Assembly (NCBI GenBank): GCA_020058565.1
Contig: JAGVDT010000018.1
Location: 1-9,025, forward strand
Source: Minisyncoccota bacterium
GTDB lineage: Bacteria; Patescibacteriota; Minisyncoccia; Phycocordibacterales; UBA2100
Direction: 5' to 3'
Length of the DNA stretch: 9,025 bases
The translations under genes and the position numbers were made by a program. Below the pieces are notes generated by a model, which worked only from the letters and a program-made list of their open reading frames with translations, was not told the DNA's origin and ran no database searches. Below, in pieces: positions 1 through 7,600 of the stretch (its first letter is position 1; each line of letters opens with the position of its first letter).

Positions 1-56
1 CGTTCCGCCGAAACTTTCATTCCCTGCAGCGCATTCTCTGCGTCATCTGTGGCCAT
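1..56 (-). CDS. possible 5' end of an unidentified gene running off the left edge
   Basis: On the minus strand an ATG at 56 opens a frame that stays open to the window edge. It gives 18 complete codons, beginning MATDDAENALQG. It starts 12 bp after the stop of the 424-aa gene and in the same direction, the spacing expected for the next gene of an operon. No Shine-Dalgarno is visible before this ATG. A second in-frame ATG, at about 20, is equally possible. The piece is too short to recognise any family, and the frame could be open by chance. The call rests only on position and orientation. Confidence 0.3.
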   Translation of the reverse strand, partial: MATDDAENALQGMKVSAE

Positions 57-68
57 GTGCAGATTTTA

Positions 69-1343
69 TCATACGTCTGGGGCGGCTTTTTTACTATCAA
101 CACCCTTATGCGTCACGCCAACAAGAGACTGAAATCGAGGCTTCAGCGTTTCTTCCCTTCCATTCACTCGCACCTTTATCGGGATCTTTTTCCCCGCAGC
201 CTCATCCCATCGAACTGGCGGCATTACCGTGAGCAATGCTCGAAACCGGGCAAACTGCGATGCTCCCTCCTTCTTAAAAAGCTTCAAAAATTTTAAGTGC
301 TCGGCGTCAGGTTGGTAATTTTCTAATTGTTTTTTTACAACATCACTACCTCTCAATTTTTGATGTGCCAACACCAGACGCCTCTCTTTCAATGCGTGCT
401 CAAACAGCAGTATGCATCGGTCAAAAATCCCCAGTACTTTTTTTCGCATCCGCGTATCGCGCACTATGCGCACACCGAGCTTAGCGACAGGACTCCGCGC
501 ATAGTCCTTGTTCGCGTATGCGATGTTTTCTGCATATGCCCGATACGCTTTTGCCTGAGCAAGCGCCTGCTCGAGCATTTCCAATTGTAATGGGTGGGCG
601 GCAATTGAATCCCAGTCTCCGCTCGAGAGCGCATCTTTGATCAGATGTGCCATTTCGGCAGCGCGTTTATGGCTTATGACTAACACAAAATGCGGCACGA
701 GATCTTGCTGACCGCGCATTTCTCGGCCCGTTTCTTCGGAGGTAGACTCTGCTACGAGAAGCTGGCCCAGGACGCCATAATTGATAAATCTGATCGCATT
801 AGTGATTTTCTGCGACGCGAACAACGCGCTGTCTCCCGTATCAAAACCAGCGGATTGTTGAATGATTCTGCCGTCGATATATGCTTTGAAATGCCCAGAA
901 AGATCAGTTGAGCGCATAATGTCATCAATCTCGTCCGTCTGACGAACGGTCGTTTCAGTCCCAAGATAGTGTAGCTGTGAACCAAAAATAACCGCTATGT
1001 GCTCCGTAAAATCTGCGTACTCCTTATTAGGATCTGAACCTTGACCTTGCCGCCGCCATTCTGCTTTTCTCTGCTTTATTGTTGCACGTTCTTTAGCGAT
1101 CCGCTTAATAGCAGTCGCCTCAATGCCGCTCAAGTCTGCAGGGCCTTCCTCGGCATCGCTATACACTTGCCGAGGTTTGATAAAGGAACTCACCCGTACG
1201 CGAAGCCATTCCTGCCAGATTATTTTCTCTAAAAGGGGATCGATTTCCTGTATCGTACGCAACCCATCCAGCCAATCTTCTTTGGAAAAATCAGGGTTTG
1301 TTTCTTTTTTATAGAAATAGGTCGGATCTATTCTTTCTCCCAT
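69..1343 (-). CDS. uncharacterised 424-aa protein, possible CPR-type conserved family
   Basis: This long frame encodes a soluble protein with no signal peptide or membrane helix; its function is unknown. Residues 22-100 are charged and helical. The centre, about 112-235, alternates strand-like and helical segments and holds an acidic cluster, D137-E-I-D-D141 followed by D147. Next comes a hydrophobic strand (about 218-224) and a conserved-looking segment, AAHPLQLEMLEQ (248-259). Residues 255-330 are long amphipathic helices and the C-terminus (355-424) is basic. The order of acidic DD-x5-D cluster, hydrophobic strand and HPxQ-containing helix resembles, from memory, an unnamed protein family in Patescibacteria whose centre may have a PD-(D/E)XK-like layout. 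I see no clear D/E-x-K catalytic triplet, so nuclease activity is not claimed. The ATG at 1343 has only a very close AGGG before it. The gene starts 22 bp past a terminator hairpin, so it probably has its own promoter or is controlled by that hairpin. Confidence 0.85.
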   Translation of the reverse strand: MGERIDPTYFYKKETNPDFSKEDWLDGLRTIQEIDPLLEKIIWQEWLRVRVSSFIKPRQVYSDAEEGPADLSGIEATAIKRIAKERATIKQRKAEWRRQGQGSDPNKEYADFTEHIAVIFGSQLHYLGTETTVRQTDEIDDIMRSTDLSGHFKAYIDGRIIQQSAGFDTGDSALFASQKITNAIRFINYGVLGQLLVAESTSEETGREMRGQQDLVPHFVLVISHKRAAEMAHLIKDALSSGDWDSIAAHPLQLEMLEQALAQAKAYRAYAENIAYANKDYARSPVAKLGVRIVRDTRMRKKVLGIFDRCILLFEHALKERRLVLAHQKLRGSDVVKKQLENYQPDAEHLKFLKLFKKEGASQFARFRALLTVMPPVRWDEAAGKKIPIKVRVNGREETLKPRFQSLVGVTHKGVDSKKAAPDV

Positions 1344-1352
1344 CCCTACAGT

Positions 1353-1381
1353 GTAATACAGAAATCCGGCGCGGAGGTGAA
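1353..1381 (-). promoter_or_regulatory. weak candidate promoter for the 424-aa gene
   Basis: On the minus strand, TTCACC (1376-1381, 4/6 matches to the -35 consensus) and TATTAC (1353-1358, 4/6 to the -10) lie 17 bp apart. Transcription would start near 1346, only a few bases before the ATG at 1343, giving an almost leaderless mRNA. The -35 is exactly the loop of the terminator hairpin, so termination from upstream and initiation here would share the same DNA. The consensus matches are modest and could be chance. Confidence 0.3.
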
Positions 1382-1391
1382 TCCGCGCCGG
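1366..1391 (-). terminator. rho-independent terminator after the 231-aa gene
   Basis: A perfect 10-bp GC-rich inverted repeat (CCGGCGCGGA at 1366-1375, TCCGCGCCGG at 1382-1391) closes a 6-nt loop. On the minus strand it is followed by ATTTCTGTATT, a T-rich but interrupted tract. It lies 36 bp past the stop of the 231-aa gene, as expected for its terminator. On the plus strand the following bases are G-rich, so it should act only for minus-strand transcription. The same hairpin is 22 bp before the start of the 424-aa gene and could therefore limit read-through into it. Confidence 0.65.
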
Positions 1392-1427
1392 GGTAGTGTG
1401 TCTAACACTTGTACGAGGTCGCGACGT

Positions 1428-2123
1428 TTAGGCCGCGCGGGACTCCTCATGCAAGACGTCAAACGTGTCGCGTAGGCCTTCGGCGCCGTCGAGCTTCAGT
1501 GTTCCCCTCTCGCTGACTCCTTCATGGACTACGAGTCCAATCTGGAAGTCGATGTTAAGGTTCAGCACTCCACTCTTCGGATGAACTCGCCAAAGCTTCC
1601 AGATGAAGGGAGGCTGTTTCATGCCCGCCCTCCAGCCCTGGATGCTCCAGACCTCCTCCGATTCCGCACTGAGCTCGAGAATTTTGCTCGTACCCAGTCC
1701 CGCGTTGAGCGTATAAGAGCCGTACTGGCGTGCCAGCTTGATCGGCTCCTCCCTACCTGACGCTCTCTGCATATCGCCAATCTCGGCCATTGACGAGCGG
1801 TTCGGATCGAACCCAAGGCGCACCAACACATAGCACACCCCTGGCTCCTCCGAAAAAGCAGTGAGACGCGGTTTACCCTCGGCGTCAACGAGGAAGGAGC
1901 CGCGAACGGCCAAATCATCACCCCTTCCGAACTCCGGCTCGTTGCGAAAGTCAACCGGTACGATGAGACGACGGCGAGTGTCCCTGGCCAGGCGGTGCCC
2001 AAGAATCAGGCTCCGCTGGGTTCCGCCATCGACCTCGAGGAGGTCGATGCGGATCCCCGGCTTCAGAACGTCCTTGCCGACGTTACGATCGCGGAAGTAC
2101 GTGAACAGATTTGCTGTGGACAT
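1428..2123 (-). CDS. uncharacterised GC-rich 231-aa protein
   Basis: The frame encodes a soluble protein of 231 aa with no signal peptide or membrane helix. I do not recognise the family. The sequence is rich in alternating hydrophobic/charged segments suggesting beta strands, for example RRRLIVPVDF near 50-60, VCYVLVRLGF near 95-105, and VLNLNIDFQIGLVV near 185-200. It also has an aromatic stretch with several Trp between about 160 and 180, and an acidic C-terminal helix. Two ATGs stand in tandem (2126 and 2123). The Shine-Dalgarno AAGGAG at 2130-2135 lies 6 nt from the second but only 3 nt from the first, so the second is chosen. The gene has a convincing promoter (2197-2225) and terminator (1366-1391), so it is probably monocistronic. 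Its GC content is near 60-65% in sampled lines, clearly above the 424-aa gene on one side and the plus-strand operon on the other. Confidence 0.85.
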   Translation of the reverse strand: MSTANLFTYFRDRNVGKDVLKPGIRIDLLEVDGGTQRSLILGHRLARDTRRRLIVPVDFRNEPEFGRGDDLAVRGSFLVDAEGKPRLTAFSEEPGVCYVLVRLGFDPNRSSMAEIGDMQRASGREEPIKLARQYGSYTLNAGLGTSKILELSAESEEVWSIQGWRAGMKQPPFIWKLWRVHPKSGVLNLNIDFQIGLVVHEGVSERGTLKLDGAEGLRDTFDVLHEESRAA

Positions 2124-2129
2124 CATCCA

Positions 2130-2135
2130 CTCCTT
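2130..2135 (-). promoter_or_regulatory. ribosome binding site of the 231-aa gene
   Basis: AAGGAG on the minus strand is a full Shine-Dalgarno core. It sits 3 nt before the first and 6 nt before the second of two adjacent ATG codons, which favours the second (2123) as the true start. Confidence 0.75.
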
Positions 2136-2196
2136 CGTCTAGGTTGCATTTGCGGCCTCAGCGACCGCAGAGCAGGGATCTCCTACTCTGTGGTTC

Positions 2197-2209
2197 ATCG
2201 TATCACGAT
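2197..2209. repeat. short inverted repeat over the -10, possible operator
   Basis: ATCGT (2197-2201) and ACGAT (2205-2209) form perfect 5-bp arms around a 3-nt centre. The left arm overlaps the -10 hexamer of the minus-strand promoter. A protein bound here would block that promoter and could also affect transcription toward the plus-strand operon. The arms are short, so chance cannot be excluded, and no regulator gene was recognised in the window. Confidence 0.3.
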
Positions 2210-2225
2210 ATGCGTAATCTGTCAA
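2197..2225 (-). promoter_or_regulatory. sigma70-type promoter with extended -10, for the 231-aa gene
   Basis: The minus strand has a perfect -35 TTGACA (2220-2225), a 17-bp spacer, and TACGAT (2197-2202, 4/6 matches to TATAAT). TG one base before the hexamer makes an extended -10 (TGnTACGAT). The predicted transcription start is near 2190, giving an untranslated leader of about 66 nt before the ATG at 2123. This is the best promoter in the window. Nothing comparable was found for the divergent plus-strand operon. Confidence 0.7.
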
Positions 2226-2255
2226 TCGTCTCGCTCTTTTCCACAGGCGTTCCAA

Positions 2256-2420
2256 ATGAGCGAAAATTATACGTTGAAAGGCCTCATACTACAGCGATGC
2301 GACGACGGCCAGAAAGCGTGACGCGAGCACCTCAACGCGATGGTGGTACTGGATTACGACCAGCGCGTGGGGAGATACCTCGGAATCATGGTGAGTTTGT
2401 TAAACCAAAGAGCAACATAG
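2256..2420 (+). other. spacer with coding-like stretch broken by TGA (remnant or leader ORF)
   Basis: The spacer between the divergent starts (about 2136-2437) holds no convincing full gene. In one frame, however, an ATG at 2256 reads 21 codons to a TGA at 2319. The same frame then continues for 32 protein-like codons with GC-rich third positions (containing MVVLDYDQRVGRYLGIM, ATG at 2340) to a TAG at 2418. Neither ATG has a good Shine-Dalgarno. This could be a decayed gene end, a small leader peptide translated ahead of the 537-aa gene, or chance. The frame of the 537-aa gene itself is also open back through this region, but there it reads as Arg/Pro-rich text typical of a non-coding frame. 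Confidence 0.25.
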
Positions 2421-2437
2421 AGCAACTGGTAGCGTCT

Positions 2438-4051
2438 ATGAAAGACGCTCTGAATCAAATTGGCTCCCCGAAGCGGGTTCTGACGCAAGAGGAAATTGCT
2501 CGTCTGTTACCATATTACGAGGGCATTCACGAAATTCCGCCAAAAACGTCGCCAAACGGTAGCGAGCTTTGGAACGAACTGGCGCTCTATCAGGATCAGT
2601 TACGAGCTGCCCACGAAAAGCAAGGAGACGCGTGGATGAAAGACCCACAGAACAAAAGCAGGATTGATCATCTTGCAACGCTGCACCCAAGAGGGCGCGA
2701 ATTTAAGCCACTTGGCCTCCCTTTCACACCCAAGGGCTCCGACGTCGATGACTTGCCGGAGATCCCCCCATTTCTTGCACTTGCTATGCATGATGATCAA
2801 AGTCTAGAACATGGGACGCGCAATCTTGCCCAAAAAGCGCGTGATGCTTTTATTTTGGCGTTAAAAGGGGCGAGTTTCAAGGACACCCCTGAAGGTAAAC
2901 TGTGTCAGATTTTCGCCAAATTGTTCCAAGAACGAAACAAGTTGCATATTGATGCGCACGATGTGCGTATGAAAAACCAGTTTACGAACGCCGCGCTTGC
3001 ACTACTAGCGTACAAAATAATCTATCCGCTCGTGCAAAAGCGAAAAATGGGTGATGGATCGTCCAAGGAACGTGTAGGGTTTGGAATAAATCTCAATCTT
3101 CTTGATCGCCATGCAGAAGTATTTCTGGCGAAGGAGCGGTGGGATCGCCTAGAAAAGAAAGTTGCCCAAACAAATGATCCTGCGGAGAAAGCGCACCTCG
3201 TACAAGAGCTTAACGCACTAAAGGAAAAAAAAGATGATGCGGACACGTTTTTATCCAACATTGCAAAAAACTACGGCATAAAACAGCCACTGACGATATT
3301 CGAATCGTTCGGAAATCGCCTCTACGTCCGCGCATCTTATTTACCCGTATTCGACACGCCACAAACTGCGGACGCTCAGCCCGGTCGAGCAATCGCATCC
3401 CGGAGTCTTGACGCTGCGCTGAAAATGCTCTCCGAACGTGAACGTATCAATGAAGCGAAATTTCGATCAGACGATCTGACCGAGCGCTCCGCCGAATTCT
3501 CTAATATCTTGCAATCAGCGTTGAATAGCACCCCTGAATACGAAAATGCCCTAAGGCAGTTTAAGGAAGGCATAGCAGATGCTGATACCCTTTTTGTCGC
3601 GCGCGGTATTTTGAAGGAGCTTATCGATAGAGTTGCCGACCTTCGTCGCGTAGAAAACGACACTGTTGCAACACTCAATCCAATAAACAAAAGCCCCCAG
3701 AGTATTACCCAGCGCAAGGCGCAATTTGAACCTATTCAAGAACTCGCAACAAAGGTATTGCTCCAGTATGAGAAACTTCTTTCCGAGCTCGGGACCATGG
3801 TTTTTCCATCTTCAACGTCAAATAAAGCACTAACACGAGAAGAGTTTCAACAAACGGTTGCCAACGTAATTGAAGCGGATCGCTTAGCCGCATTTTCTGA
3901 AATCAGAGATAATCGCGAGCTCTTGGAGTCCCTGATGCGAGTGCCTCGGGGAAAGCTAGCGCGCGAAAATCCAATTGCTGCGTTGCAGGAAATTGAGGCT
4001 ATAATTGGAGCCTACCTTGCAGCCCGTACCGTCATTGATAAGAAGGATTAA
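2438..4051 (+). CDS. uncharacterised 537-aa helical protein, first gene of the operon
   Basis: The product is predicted soluble, with no signal peptide or membrane helix, and I do not recognise its family. It is largely alpha-helical and highly charged. The N-terminal helix is followed by a Pro-rich linker (about 31-40 and 84-112). Residues 125-200 form hydrophobic helices ending in a Lys/Arg cluster, and about 225-275 is a likely coiled coil. A short strand-like segment follows (about 286-305, FESFGNRLYVRASYLPVF). Helices occupy about 320-450 and 465-535. There is a single Cys (C156). The frame stays open upstream to 2111, so the start is uncertain. ATG 2438 has only a weak GGTAG 5 nt before it, yet the codons just upstream (from about 2399) already look coding. 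Alternatives are GTG 2318 and ATG 2297, without better ribosome sites. It ends 19 bp before the 190-aa gene; shared strand and spacing suggest one transcript and a partner role for the membrane protein. Confidence 0.8.
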   Translation: MKDALNQIGSPKRVLTQEEIARLLPYYEGIHEIPPKTSPNGSELWNELALYQDQLRAAHEKQGDAWMKDPQNKSRIDHLATLHPRGREFKPLGLPFTPKGSDVDDLPEIPPFLALAMHDDQSLEHGTRNLAQKARDAFILALKGASFKDTPEGKLCQIFAKLFQERNKLHIDAHDVRMKNQFTNAALALLAYKIIYPLVQKRKMGDGSSKERVGFGINLNLLDRHAEVFLAKERWDRLEKKVAQTNDPAEKAHLVQELNALKEKKDDADTFLSNIAKNYGIKQPLTIFESFGNRLYVRASYLPVFDTPQTADAQPGRAIASRSLDAALKMLSERERINEAKFRSDDLTERSAEFSNILQSALNSTPEYENALRQFKEGIADADTLFVARGILKELIDRVADLRRVENDTVATLNPINKSPQSITQRKAQFEPIQELATKVLLQYEKLLSELGTMVFPSSTSNKALTREEFQQTVANVIEADRLAAFSEIRDNRELLESLMRVPRGKLARENPIAALQEIEAIIGAYLAARTVIDKKD

Positions 4052-4070
4052 TAATTTTAAAATTAAATCT

Positions 4071-4643
4071 ATGGCAAAAAATCCCGAAGATCCAGGAGCT
4101 CCAGCGCGTCGCGCCGCAATTGAGCGAGCAAAACACCTTGGTACAGACGACACTTCTTCGGAACAAGAAGGTGGAGAAAACTTGTTATCTTCTCAAGATT
4201 CGCCTGTTCTCGATAAACTGCGCCAGCGACGCCGTTCACGATCCGGGGCTGGATCAACAGCTTGGGGTATCGTTGCGGAGGATCTGTCAGAAGTGAAGGC
4301 TGAAGTTGTGGGAGCGGCAAATGAACGCCTTGGAGACACCATAGAAGCAATTAAGGCGTTTCAAGTATCCGTTTGTGAGCAAGCAAATGGCCACATTCTT
4401 CAAATAGATCAACTCGAGCGCGTTCCACTAGTTACTTTCGATGATGTTTCGAAGACAGTGAAGCCTGTCGACATCGACGATCTTCCCTTGCGCGATGTCG
4501 TCAAGAAATTTAGAGAATCCATAGATGCCTACCGAGAATATACTCGTATAAAAGTTGCCGACGCAGAGGCGACGCTTGCAACGTTGCGTACAATGGAAGG
4601 ACATCAACGGCAGCTTGTCAGAGCACTGTCTGAGAAAAACTAA
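4071..4643 (+). CDS. uncharacterised 190-aa small operon protein with disordered N-terminus
   Basis: The second gene of the operon begins 19 bp after the stop of the 537-aa gene. An in-frame ATG at 4005 would overlap that gene by 47 bp. ATG 4071 is preferred because it opens a lysine-rich MAKNPEDP start after an AT-rich spacer. No Shine-Dalgarno is present, so initiation probably depends on the A/T-rich leader. Residues 1-48 look disordered (Pro, Ser, Glu, Gln). A basic patch, RQRRRSRS, is at 51-58. Residues 63-117 and 136-188 form two long amphipathic, coiled-coil-like helices separated by a Val/Asp-rich linker (about 118-140). There is one Cys (C102) and no membrane segment. Its size and layout would suit an adaptor between the 537-aa protein and the membrane protein, or a membrane-surface binder through the basic patch. 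Both roles are inferred from context only; the family is not recognised. Confidence 0.85.
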   Translation: MAKNPEDPGAPARRAAIERAKHLGTDDTSSEQEGGENLLSSQDSPVLDKLRQRRRSRSGAGSTAWGIVAEDLSEVKAEVVGAANERLGDTIEAIKAFQVSVCEQANGHILQIDQLERVPLVTFDDVSKTVKPVDIDDLPLRDVVKKFRESIDAYREYTRIKVADAEATLATLRTMEGHQRQLVRALSEKN

Positions 4644-4645
4644 GT

Positions 4646-7600
4646 ATGGCCTATTGGGAACGACGAGCGGGTGGAGGAGGCTTCGACGGACGAAGAAACA
4701 ACGTTACGCTGCCTCCTGAGGCGGTCTATGTGCCCCAAGAACCCCTTCAAACAAATGTAGATCTTGAAATAATTCGTTCGCAGGCGATCATGGAAATGGC
4801 CGAGGCAAGTGGCGCTACCTCCGAGGAAGTAGAAGAAGGCTTGAAATATCTCAAATCACACCCCCAATTCGCGGACGCCATCCGCAGCGACTTTAATGCT
4901 GTTTTTAAACGCGTACAGGGCCTCTCGCCTAGTGCGCTGCGGGAGATCATCGAGGACGAGGTGCATGTCTTAGCAGAAAAAAACCCTGATCCTACCGCGA
5001 TCCAGAGACTACAAAAAGAAGGTGTGCTCGTGCCAGTCTTGATGACAAAACAGGCAACTGAACTTGTCGAAGCAGAGGGTGAAGTAAAAAATATGGCGAA
5101 GAAGAAAGTCGGTCGAATTAAGACAAGCAAGAGAAGTGCTCGCTATGCGGTGGGCGGCTCCGCCGCAGGTATCACACTTGGTGCTGCTTATCTCGATCTG
5201 ACATTTTCAAAGCAAGGCCTCGGCAATATCGTTGATGTCGTTGTTGACAAACTTGGCATCGACTGGGTTATGCAACACGTGGGGCGCGCAGTATCCATGA
5301 ATGGCACTACAATGTCGGTGGTCGAGCAGGCGGCGTATGGCAAGGGAGTTGTAACGCTCTCGCTCGTCCTCGGAGCTCTTGGCTATCTCGGCCACGAAAA
5401 ATGGAAAGCCGAGAAATTTTTTGACCTCTTCCGCTTCAGAAAGCATCCCATGAAGGCAACGATAAATTCGGCGCTGGTGGCTATGTTCCTTGGGCTCGGT
5501 TCCGGAGGTGTGACGACGCAAGTCACTGAAGCGCCTCGTGCCGGCGCACTCGCAAGTCGCATCAAGGATAAATTTGAACCGACGGCGGCAAAACTTGGCG
5601 ACGCTGTGAAGTCAGCGCGAGGTCTTCGCGATCAGGTGTCCCCCATCATTACCCAACGCGTCGAAAGGGCGTTTAACACGGGACGCGCCGCGGTTGGCCC
5701 ACTTACGGCAGCTACGTGGTGTGCATTTAACGGCGACGTTCCCAATGAAAGTGGCCAGACGATTTCCCAGCGATACGAAGGCAGAGATCGATCGAAACTC
5801 GATCTCATCCTTGCGGCGTGCAGAAAAATAAACGCACTACCAGAGTATGCCGCAATTGGCATGAAAGAAAAAGATGGTGCGCGTCAGCTGTTGCACTATT
5901 TGACCGAGCCCTTGCCTAAAGATGCAGAAGCGCTTGGTAACCATTTCAAAACTATGCTCGATCTTTCAAACGAGCGAGCGAATGTCTCTCTTATTGGTGC
6001 GATCTTCGGAAAAATAAACCCCTTCTCTGCATCATTTTGGCGCTCGTCCGTCGGAATGGAAACACTATTCCGAATGCAAGAACAATACCCCAAAGAATAC
6101 GCTACACTCATTCAGAAGGTGCAGGGACTTCAGGTTATCAACACGTACCTTTCAGCGCTTCAGGCTGAGCTCAAAAACGGCCCAGCAAAAGTGAGCGTTG
6201 ACCTTAGTCTGCAACTCGCCTTACCAAGCCTGGGGTACACATCCGAGGAAATACAGAAGCTTACGATTCCTCGAGAAGATTTCAGAGATGTCCTCGAGCC
6301 GAACAAAGTTGATGCCATCGTTAACCTCTTTTGGGGTACCTCGACCGCCTGGAAGGCCCGGCAAGACATAGTCGCTCGTGATCTTGTGCAAAACCGCATG
6401 GGGGATTCGGATGGAAGTACCGAAGTGCTTCTACAGCGCCTTAGCTATGAAGGAGCAATCTACAGTGCATTCCTCTTTCTCGTCATCGGTTCGATCCTCA
6501 TTTCAGGAAGCCTCCGAAAAAAACTAAACCGCTGGTACGAGGCGGATATGGATGCGTATACAGAAAAACTCTCTGCAAAAGAAGATGAGCTTATCAACGG
6601 CATTATCGCTTACGCACAAGCCCTTAGCGCCGAGTCATCCGCAGTGCTCCGCCAAGGTGGAGAACAAGCAAACGCGAACAACCTCATCGGCGATCCATTT
6701 CGAAAGGCGGTGTCGGTTGCACTACGCAAACACGTCGCAGAGCGGGTGACCGATCCTCGTTCTGGAAAGCCCCTATCACAATCAATCGATGCAGAAGCGT
6801 TTATAGATCGCGAGCAGGGCATCCGTCACTTCGATGACGAAGAACGCCAGAAAATACTGCGGTCATATGAGTCCAAGCTCTCCGAGTGGCAAGATACGCT
6901 TGCGGAAAATCCATTTGCGACGATCAGCGAACTTATGAATCTCGTTGATCCCGCATTCCGCAAGCTTGCCCAAGCGCTCCTAACAGCTAACAGCACAAAT
7001 CCTGGCACACGCGAGCGCGAACTTGCCATTGAATCACTTAGGAACGCGTTCAACGAACGCGAACGCGGACTTATGTCGCTCCAGGCTGATCGCGTGGCTG
7101 CACACATTGCACGATTGCAAGCTCGTCGTGAAGCTGTTCAACAGATGGCAGGAAGTGAGAGTGACATAGAGGTCGTCCTCGGAACTGAAACCCCGAAATT
7201 CTCCCAGAAGGAACTAATTGCGTCGTTCATCCTCGCGGATATTGATACCGAAATCCATACATGGCAACATGCGCTTGATTCTCTGACTCAAAAGGGAGCA
7301 ATTGTAGGGCCTATTTCAATAGACCTCCAACAGCTCACGAATGCGGAGTGGAAATCAGAACAAGATGCATTTTTGCGCCGTGAGATCGAGCGATTCGCTG
7401 CAGGCACTGAAATCGAGGCAGAAGGAGGCGATCTTTTGGAAAAAATAAATGAATTCGTAGACGCCATAGGTAAAGGCATTGTCCCGATACAGCGTGAATT
7501 AGATGCACATCTTAAAACATTCAACCCCAGCTCGACGCTGACCTTCGTGTATGGCTACCATCCATTGCGCGAAGGGCCGACCATTTCGGCACTTCTGACC

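Noticed and set aside
1395..1409. Inverted repeat AGTGT-GTCTA-ACACT after the 231-aa stop
   Set aside because: A 5-bp AT/GC-mixed stem is too weak to be a terminator, and the neighbouring 10-bp hairpin explains termination.
1418..1425. Palindrome GTCGCGAC
   Set aside because: An 8-bp palindrome is expected by chance in several kb and lies next to a stop codon with no other signal.
2244..2302. Promoter for the plus-strand operon (TTGAAA at 2274, TATACG at 2268)
   Set aside because: No pair of hexamers has 16-18 bp spacing; the TTGAAA has no -10 match at the right distance and TATACG no -35.
1995..2321. 108-codon plus-strand frame
   Set aside because: Its first half is antisense to the well-supported 231-aa gene and it has no ribosome site. 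Only its tail is kept, as part of the coding-like spacer stretch.
2111..2437. N-terminal extension of the 537-aa protein back to ATG 2111 (646 aa)
   Set aside because: The extra about 109 residues overlap the promoter and 5' end of the divergent 231-aa gene and are Arg/Pro/Ser-rich without helix pattern, typical of a non-coding frame. Only the last 10-15 residues before 2438 look protein-like.
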